Shown here piece by piece: positions 57,849 through 63,410 of a DNA stretch of 63,410 nucleotides. The notes beneath the pieces were generated by a model. It did no database searches. It saw nothing but the letters and a program-made list of their open reading frames with translations, and was not told the DNA's origin. The position numbers and the translations under genes were made by a program. Positions within the stretch are counted from its first letter, which is position 1. Every line of letters starts with the position of its first letter. The stretch spans positions 1 to 63,410 of the forward strand of contig CAIZLW010000102.1 in NCBI GenBank assembly GCA_903933915.1, given 5' to 3'. This DNA is from an uncultured beta proteobacterium (GTDB lineage: Bacteria; Pseudomonadota; Gammaproteobacteria; Burkholderiales; SG8-41).

Positions 57849-59498
57849 ATGGCCAACATCACCGGTAACGAACTTGTCGCAGAGACCCTGAAAAGAATCG
57901 GGATCAAGGATTTCTTTTTCATCATGGGCGGGCCGATCAATGATTTGCTGACTCTGACCATGGCAAAAGGTATTCGCGGTATTGACGTTCGCCATGAACA
58001 AGCGGCCGCCATGAGCGCGCATGCATACGCCCGCGTCACCAATATTCCAGGACTTTGCATGGGCGCTTCCGGCCCGGGAACGGTGAACCTGACAACAGGC
58101 CTTGCGAATGCCCTCATTGATTGCTGCCCTGTAGTCGCATTTGGTGGTGCGAGTCCAATCAGTGAATATCTTACTGACGGTTTTCAAGAAATCGATCAAC
58201 TGGCTCTGATGAAGCCAATCACGAAGTGGGCGAGCCGCGTTTATACGACTCACCGAATTCCGGAGATGATCGATCGCGCATTTCGACAGGCAATCGCAGG
58301 AAAGCCGGGGCCGGTTTACCTGGATCTACCCTCGGATGTGATCAACCATGAAATCGATGAGGCCGAGGTCATTTGGCCTGATTTGAGCCGAACTCTGGTA
58401 CGGCATCGTCCAATGGGCGATCCGGATCTGATCGCCCAGGCTATCAAGCTGATGGAGCAATCGAAAAAACCCGTGGTGTTATCGGGGAGCGGTGTATTTT
58501 GGTCCGACGCAGTAAAGGAGCTCAATGAATGGGTTATCAAAAGTGGAATGCCCATCTACACGACTCCTCAAGGTCGAGGCGTTCTCCCGGAAGACCATCC
58601 GCGCGCCTTTCTGAACGCACGATCTGCTGCGCTCAAAGAAGCTGACCTTTTGCTTGTCGTAGGCACTCGACTTAATTACGTATTTGGTCATCTGAAGCCT
58701 CCGCGAATCTCAAAGTCAGCCAAAGTTATCCGCATTGATGTGGATCCATCAGAAATCAGCGCGAGCTCCAGGGTTGACCTGGGAATCCTGGGGGATGCCA
58801 AGACGGTGCTCATGCAGTTAATCAATGCAGGTAAGAGCGTTTTTGATGAGGACAAATACGCATCATGGCGCGACCAACTGGCCGCTATCGATGCGAGCAA
58901 ACAAAAAGACGCCGAGCAGGCGATGTCCACCAACAACTTGCCGATACATCCCCTGCGCCTATGCAAGGAGATTCGTGATTTCATGGATCGCGACGCAATA
59001 CTGGTTGTGGATGGCCAGGAAATTCTCAACTACGGCAGGCAATCCATCCCGACCTTACGTGCTCGCCACCGGATCAACTCAGGAACTTTTGGCACCATGG
59101 GCGTCGGCATGCCTTTTGGAGTAGGTGCCAAGGTTGCACGGCCAGACCAGCAGGTCATTGTGCTGCACGGTGACGGCTCCTTTGGCCTTAATGGCATGGA
59201 AATCGACACTGCTGCAAGACATAATCTGCCGATTATCGTTGTCATCAGTCTCAACGGCGGCTGGACGGCAGATCCAAAGCGCAACAAGCCTGGGCGGGAC
59301 TTGGGCTATACGCGGTTTGACTTGTTTGCCCAGTCGCTGGGGTGCCATGGTGAGCAGGTTGAGAATCCCGCCGATATTCGCCCTGCCCTGGAGCGGGCCA
59401 AGGCTGCGATCAAGAACGGAAAACCTGCCTTGGTCAACGTGGTTACCGATTTTGCGGCACGGGCAGTCACAGTACGGTTCACCAAAACAGCGACTTGA
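57849..59498 (+). CDS. Thiamine-diphosphate enzyme of the 2-hydroxyacyl-CoA lyase / oxalyl-CoA decarboxylase group
   Basis: A 549-residue ThDP enzyme. The activating Glu is Glu50 in 'VRHEQAAAMSAHAYA', and the cofactor motif runs from 'GDGSFG' (441-446) to 'SLNGG' (467-471). The active-site loop reads 'DGFQEIDQ' (110-117), closer to the FQE of 2-hydroxyacyl-CoA lyases than to the YEE/YQE of oxalyl-CoA decarboxylases. The 'NSGTFGTMGVGMPFGVGA' block is typical of both. It is probably a CoA-ester lyase or decarboxylase rather than acetolactate synthase. The start is at ATG 57849; no ribosome site is seen. GC is lower than in upstream genes. Confidence 0.85.
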   Translation: MANITGNELVAETLKRIGIKDFFFIMGGPINDLLTLTMAKGIRGIDVRHEQAAAMSAHAYARVTNIPGLCMGASGPGTVNLTTGLANALIDCCPVVAFGGASPISEYLTDGFQEIDQLALMKPITKWASRVYTTHRIPEMIDRAFRQAIAGKPGPVYLDLPSDVINHEIDEAEVIWPDLSRTLVRHRPMGDPDLIAQAIKLMEQSKKPVVLSGSGVFWSDAVKELNEWVIKSGMPIYTTPQGRGVLPEDHPRAFLNARSAALKEADLLLVVGTRLNYVFGHLKPPRISKSAKVIRIDVDPSEISASSRVDLGILGDAKTVLMQLINAGKSVFDEDKYASWRDQLAAIDASKQKDAEQAMSTNNLPIHPLRLCKEIRDFMDRDAILVVDGQEILNYGRQSIPTLRARHRINSGTFGTMGVGMPFGVGAKVARPDQQVIVLHGDGSFGLNGMEIDTAARHNLPIIVVISLNGGWTADPKRNKPGRDLGYTRFDLFAQSLGCHGEQVENPADIRPALERAKAAIKNGKPALVNVVTDFAARAVTVRFTKTAT

Positions 59499-59553
59499 TA
59501 ACCTTTAAAGACGTCCCCTGCCGCCAATGACATGGGAGGGGAGCTTCCTCAGC

Positions 59554-60525
59554 TTATTCCGGCTTTATGTTGGCGGAGATCACCACTTTCTTCCACATGG
59601 CCAAGTCCCGGTTAATCACTGCGGCAAATTCCTCAGGGGTAATCGGCGACGGTATTGCTGCCTCTCCGGAGAAACGTTGGCGCAAATCAGGCGCAGCTAG
59701 AATTTTTTGCAATTCCGCACTCACTCTCCGGATGATCACATCGGGCGTATGTGCCGGTGCCACCAGTCCCCACCACAGTTCGGCAGAGTAGCCGCTGACC
59801 CCGGACTCCGTCATGGTTGGCAAGTCTGGAACGAACTTCGAGCGCTCCGCGCTGGAGACCGCCAGCGCACGTAGCCGCCCGATCCGCATGTGCTGCAGTG
59901 CCGGCGGCAAACTGCTGATCATCAGCTGAACATGCCCTCCCATGACATCAGTCAACGCTGGCGCGTTGCCCTTGTAGGGGACGTGTGTGAGCTTGATCTT
60001 TGCAATCGACTGAAACATCTCCGTGGCGAAGTGATTAATGCCACCCACACCCGATGTGGCGTAGTTGAGTTCCTTGGGCCGTGCTTTCGCCAGCCGAATC
60101 AGGTCTTGCACATTACGGACAGGCAGAGAAGGATGTACAAACAACCCCAGTGCACTTCTTGCAATCAGCCCGATCGGCGCAAAATCAGTGACCACGTTAT
60201 AGGGAAGATTCGGTTGCATTGCCGCCATCGTGGTCAGGGTGCTCGATACGGTGAGCAAGGTATAGCCATCGGCTGGTGATTTCGCCACAAAAGCTGTTCC
60301 GGTCGCACTTCCGGCACCGGGTCTGTTATCGATAATGGCCTGCTGGCCTAAAGCCGCAGGCAGCCGTTCGCTCACGGCCCGGGCGAAAACGTCGTTGCTG
60401 CCACCGGCGGCAAAGGGCACGACAATCCGGATCATTTTCTGGGGATAGCTCGGTTGTTGGGCATAAGACGGGCCACCAAACAAGAGCGTTGCCAGAAACA
60501 GGGATGGCACCGAGCAGCGGATCAT
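59554..60525 (-). CDS. Tripartite tricarboxylate transporter (Bug/TctC) binding protein 3
   Basis: A 323-residue periplasmic binding protein: signal peptide 'SLFLATLLFGGPSYAQQ', 'YPQKMIRIVVPFAAGGSNDV' and 'QAIIDNRPGAGSATGTAF'. It is the last gene of a minus-strand run caiB-like, Bug 4, Bug 3 (31 bases between the Bug genes). It is convergent with the ThDP gene, 55 bases apart. No TctA or TctB partner is in the window. Confidence 0.93.
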   Translation of the reverse strand: MIRCSVPSLFLATLLFGGPSYAQQPSYPQKMIRIVVPFAAGGSNDVFARAVSERLPAALGQQAIIDNRPGAGSATGTAFVAKSPADGYTLLTVSSTLTTMAAMQPNLPYNVVTDFAPIGLIARSALGLFVHPSLPVRNVQDLIRLAKARPKELNYATSGVGGINHFATEMFQSIAKIKLTHVPYKGNAPALTDVMGGHVQLMISSLPPALQHMRIGRLRALAVSSAERSKFVPDLPTMTESGVSGYSAELWWGLVAPAHTPDVIIRRVSAELQKILAAPDLRQRFSGEAAIPSPITPEEFAAVINRDLAMWKKVVISANIKPE

Positions 60526-60556
60526 GAACGTTCCTTTTAAAAACTTTAGCTTACGA

Positions 60557-61516
60557 TTAGTCGGCGCGGAGCCCGGATTCCTTGACCAGCTTGCCGATCT
60601 TTAAAATATCATTTCTAAGCACGGCGGCCAGTTCTTGAGAAGTGCTGCCGACCACTTCACTGCCTGCGGTGACGAATTTCTCCTTCACATCCGTTTTCGT
60701 CAGGTAGCGCACAAACTCCCGGTTCAGCATATTAATAATTGAACCTGGTGTTTGGGCCGGTGCAAATACGCCAAAGGTCGCCACCGCCTCGTAGCCGCTT
60801 AAGCCGGAATCCGAGACCGTCGGAAAGTTAGGTGCCAGCACGGTAGGTTTCAGACTTGTCACAGCCAGGCCACGCAATTTTCCGGACTGAATATGCGGGG
60901 CCACTGTAGAGGCGTTGTAAAACAGAACCTGAATTTGACCTGAAATGACATCGGTCACCGCCTGCGACGGGTTTTTGTAGTTGATTCGAACGATGCTTAC
61001 CTTCCCCATGGATTTGAATAACTCCGCAGAGAGGTGATTCGATGAACCCGCAGCGCCTGAGCCGTAGTTCAGCTCGCCGGGTCGTGCCTTTGCCAAAGCA
61101 AGCAAATCTTTAACAGACTTTACGGGAAGGGACTGGGGCACCACGAGTATGTTGGGGGACATCGTGGCCAAGGTGATGGGGGCGAAGTCCTTCTCCGCAT
61201 CGTAGGGGACATTGGGTTGCAGCAACGGAGCCAACCATAACGTCGACGCCGACAAAAGCAGCGTGTAACCATCCGGTGCCGCGCGCGAAACCACTTCGCC
61301 CGGAATGGTGCCGACCGGGCGATTGTCCACAATGACTTGCTGTCCCAAGGCGGCTGGCAGTCCTTGTGCGATGAGGCGGGCCGCAAAATCACCGCCGCCC
61401 CCCGTTCCAGGCACGACAATACGGATCGGCCTTGTCGGGTAGTTCTGAGCGACAGCTGTATTTACCGAGATCAGTACGGCTGATAGTGCGACAGCTTTAA
61501 ACAGAGTTGTGACCAT
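60557..61516 (-). CDS. Tripartite tricarboxylate transporter (Bug/TctC) binding protein 4
   Basis: A 319-residue Bug protein with a signal peptide ('VALSAVLISVNTAVAQN') and 'YPTRPIRIVVPGTGGGGDFA'. The usual N-R-P-G-A-x-G loop is changed to 'NRPVGTIPGEVVSR', which lacks the GA pair, so the ligand contact there may differ from the other three Bug proteins in this window. It lies 49 bases after the CoA-transferase gene and is probably co-transcribed. Confidence 0.92.
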   Translation of the reverse strand: MVTTLFKAVALSAVLISVNTAVAQNYPTRPIRIVVPGTGGGGDFAARLIAQGLPAALGQQVIVDNRPVGTIPGEVVSRAAPDGYTLLLSASTLWLAPLLQPNVPYDAEKDFAPITLATMSPNILVVPQSLPVKSVKDLLALAKARPGELNYGSGAAGSSNHLSAELFKSMGKVSIVRINYKNPSQAVTDVISGQIQVLFYNASTVAPHIQSGKLRGLAVTSLKPTVLAPNFPTVSDSGLSGYEAVATFGVFAPAQTPGSIINMLNREFVRYLTKTDVKEKFVTAGSEVVGSTSQELAAVLRNDILKIGKLVKESGLRAD

Positions 61517-61565
61517 GTCAGACTTTCCTGCATATTGATGTCAATGGCGATTACCTGCGCTGCAA

Positions 61566-62801
61566 TCAGCTCGCCGCCTGATTTTGCTTTTGGTAATCCG
61601 CTATTTCCTGTGGATTCATTGCAAGCCATTCGGCAAGGACCTCAGCAGTCTGTTCTCCGAGCAAGGGAGCTGCGCGGACGGGCACTTTGGAATCAGACAT
61701 CTTCACGGGCCAGCCCGGCATGGTTAATTTCCCCCGGCTCGCGTGATCGATTTCGGCAAACATGCCCCGCTCACGCAGGTGCTTGTCTTGCATCAATTCA
61801 CCGGTATCCAGGACGGCACCGGCAGGAACCCCGGCAGTTTGCAGTGTCTCCATAGCTTCGATCTTCGTACGGGTGCTGCACCAAGCCCCAACCAGAGCAT
61901 CCACTTCCTTGGCATTCTTCGCGCGGGCGCCGGGGGTGGAAAAACGGGGATCGTCCTTCAAGTCCTCACGCCCCATCACCTTGAGAAGTCGCTGCCAGTG
62001 CCAGTTTCCAGCGCGAGTGGTGTAGACCATGACGTAATCATTAGGGCCGCCAGGCTGGCAAAGATACAGCTCACTGGGGGCCGCGGCGCCTAAAGAGCTT
62101 TGGTTGCCGGACCGCTCCACTGGTTTTCCAGTCATCAACTGACCGGCAAAAACGATGCGATTGAAGTTGATTACTGCGTCTTGCATGGAAACCTCTACGC
62201 GCTGCCCTTTTCCGGTAATTTCACGCTGATAAATTGCGGCCAATATCCCGATCAGGCAATGCAGCCCTGCTCCAGTGTCACCGACGTGGGGTCCCGGGCG
62301 CATCGGGGGACCACCCGCGTCACCCGTGATGGCAAACGCGCCGCCAACCGCTTGGGCGATCATGTCAAAACTTAAAAAATTGGCGTAAGGGCCGTCTGGT
62401 GCAAAACCCTTGATTTGGGCATAAATCAGACGCGGATTGATTTTACTGACGATGTCGTAGCCAAAGCCCAAGCGCTCTATACCGCCAGGAGACATGTTCT
62501 CGATCAGAATATCTGCTTTCTCGATCATGCGCTTGAGAGTGGCTTTACCTGTTTCAGATTTTAAATCACAGACCACACTGCGCTTGTTCGCATTCATCAG
62601 AATGAAGTAATACGAATCGAGCTTCTTGTCATTTGTCGATGCGAACCTTCCGCTTTCGCCGCTCGGAGGCTCGATTTTTGCCACATCAGCGCCTAGCCAA
62701 GCCAGTGCCTGCGTGCATGAGGTGCCTGCTTCGTATTGAGTCAGGTCGACGACCTTGAGACCTGAGAGGGCAGCTCTTGAACCTGTGGGCAATTGAGGCA
62801 T
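61566..62801 (-). CDS. CaiB/BaiF (class III) CoA-transferase
   Basis: A 411-residue class III (formyl-CoA-transferase type) CoA-transferase from the ATG at 62801 ('MPQLPTGSRAALSGLKVVDL'). The catalytic Asp175 lies in 'RPGPHVGDTGAG', and 'NANKRSVVCDLKSETGK', 'ENMSPGGIERLGFGYD' and 'VEVSMQDAVIN' are family motifs. It would move CoA from a donor such as succinyl-CoA or formyl-CoA to an organic acid. With the ThDP enzyme and two Bug proteins it forms a plausible uptake-activate-cleave module. Confidence 0.93.
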   Translation of the reverse strand: MPQLPTGSRAALSGLKVVDLTQYEAGTSCTQALAWLGADVAKIEPPSGESGRFASTNDKKLDSYYFILMNANKRSVVCDLKSETGKATLKRMIEKADILIENMSPGGIERLGFGYDIVSKINPRLIYAQIKGFAPDGPYANFLSFDMIAQAVGGAFAITGDAGGPPMRPGPHVGDTGAGLHCLIGILAAIYQREITGKGQRVEVSMQDAVINFNRIVFAGQLMTGKPVERSGNQSSLGAAAPSELYLCQPGGPNDYVMVYTTRAGNWHWQRLLKVMGREDLKDDPRFSTPGARAKNAKEVDALVGAWCSTRTKIEAMETLQTAGVPAGAVLDTGELMQDKHLRERGMFAEIDHASRGKLTMPGWPVKMSDSKVPVRAAPLLGEQTAEVLAEWLAMNPQEIADYQKQNQAAS

Positions 62802-63410
62802 TAAAAACCTTTCTTCATTCGAAATTTGTCCGCAATGCGACATTAATCAATCGCACTTATGTTTGGGATATTGCCATGCAATACTGCGCTTGCCCTTACA
62901 TCAGTCCGTAATATGAAAGTAAATCAAGCTGGATTTCGCGTAAAAATTAGGGGGATTCAGGAGGATCCATTTATGTCTACGTATAAGCTCCTGCGCTGTT
63001 ATGTGTTTATGACAATCACAGCGACGGCGGCAACAATGACAAGACATCGCGTGAAATCGAAAAAACATTGGCCGAAATAAAAATCATCCCGACATTAATG
63101 ACGGTGGTGAGCAAGGCCGGCGGTAGCATGCTGATCCGGGCTGCTGGCAGCAGTCCGCGCGACTTGAAAACCGTGGCGTTCAGTACACCCTTGGCCTTTA
63201 CTTGGCGGCTGCTGCGCTAACGCAAGCGTATAAGTGGCTCGATCGCACTACTCCAGTAAAACGCACTGCGTCACTTTTTGTTTTTTGCTTTTGGCATTTC
63301 AGCTCCCCCAGCCGCCGACAATCGAAGCCCGTTAGCTCATTACTTAGGGAAATTATTTCAGAAATTGCTGTGACAGCTATGGCGAGTTGCCGACCCCTGC
63401 TCAGCCAGCA
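62802..63410. other. 609 bases at the right edge without a supported gene
   Basis: A 73-codon frame (62859-63080, +) with no family resemblance and mixed base composition, and an unstarted frame of about 70 codons overlapping it ending with TAA near 63220, are all I find. A third frame lacking a start codon stays open to the window end. This looks like decayed coding sequence at the edge of the acquired segment. No RNA, repeat or insertion-sequence end is visible. Confidence 0.5.

Noticed and set aside
57849-62801. Oxalate degradation operon (frc/oxc)
   Set aside because: The pairing of CaiB-type transferase and ThDP enzyme suggests it, but the active-site loop of the ThDP enzyme lacks the YEE/YQE form and the Bug genes are not diagnostic; kept only as an alternative.
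62859-63080. 73-codon frame as a gene
   Set aside because: No recognisable family or clear ribosome site at its first ATG, and competing frames; treated as remnant sequence.

Overview
The window is a piece of a betaproteobacterial chromosome, probably Burkholderiales or a close relative. The evidence is the gene order pilC-pilD-coaE-zapD-yacG, a complete division and cell wall (dcw) cluster of the betaproteobacterial type followed by lpxC, a Nudix/ThiE fusion, and several tripartite-tricarboxylate ('Bug') binding proteins. Most of the window has high GC, tight gene packing and ATGA stop/start overlaps. No tRNA, insertion sequence, prophage or CRISPR array was seen.

Layout. 1-3.6 kb (+): pilC (cut by the left edge), pilD, coaE, zapD, yacG. 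3.6-10.6 kb (-): Nudix/ThiE fusion, DUF815 ATPase, argJ, secA, and an M23 peptidase with a strong terminator between it and secA. A DciA-like gene diverges at 10.6 kb. 11.0-30.2 kb (-): the dcw cluster, transcribed as mraZ-rsmH-ftsL-ftsI-murE-murF-mraY-murD-ftsW-murG-murC-murB-ddl-ftsQ-ftsA-ftsZ-lpxC plus a small membrane protein. It starts from a recognisable sigma70 promoter followed by three MraZ-type boxes. The ftsW/murG junction carries a 95-bp tandem duplication. 30.4-30.8 kb (-): RNase P RNA. 30.8-36.1 kb: ChaC-like gene, pyrC and rsmI (-), then a LpoA-like protein, yraN, a GmhA/DiaA-type SIS protein and a BON lipoprotein (+).

36.1-46.0 kb is the most interesting accessory block. Nine overlapping genes on the minus strand run folE2, FAD oxidoreductase, DUF1365, Cfa-like methyltransferase, chalcone-isomerase-like protein, MFS transporter, DUF3833 lipoprotein, SDR and a SnoaL-like protein. 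Diverging from them is a MerR regulator with the full cobalamin-binding signature of CarH/LitR photoreceptors, followed by a 42-residue DUF2256 zinc-finger gene and a diiron acyl-ACP-desaturase-like gene. Two 11-bp-spaced direct repeats lie inside the regulator's own promoter. I read this as a light-controlled lipid-modification and photo-oxidative-stress regulon.

46.0-57.5 kb: rfaE2, SPOR protein, coaX, birA, a DUF2892 protein, two tandem Bug proteins, an S51 peptidase, glnS, an SDR, ettA and an Asp/Glu-racemase-fold protein lacking both family cysteines. From about 57.55 kb to the right edge the base composition drops visibly. This part holds a thiamine-diphosphate enzyme of the 2-hydroxyacyl-CoA lyase/oxalyl-CoA decarboxylase group, two Bug proteins and a CaiB-type CoA-transferase. 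It looks like an acquired catabolic module in which an acid is captured, made into a CoA thioester and cleaved. The last 600 bases hold no gene I can support.
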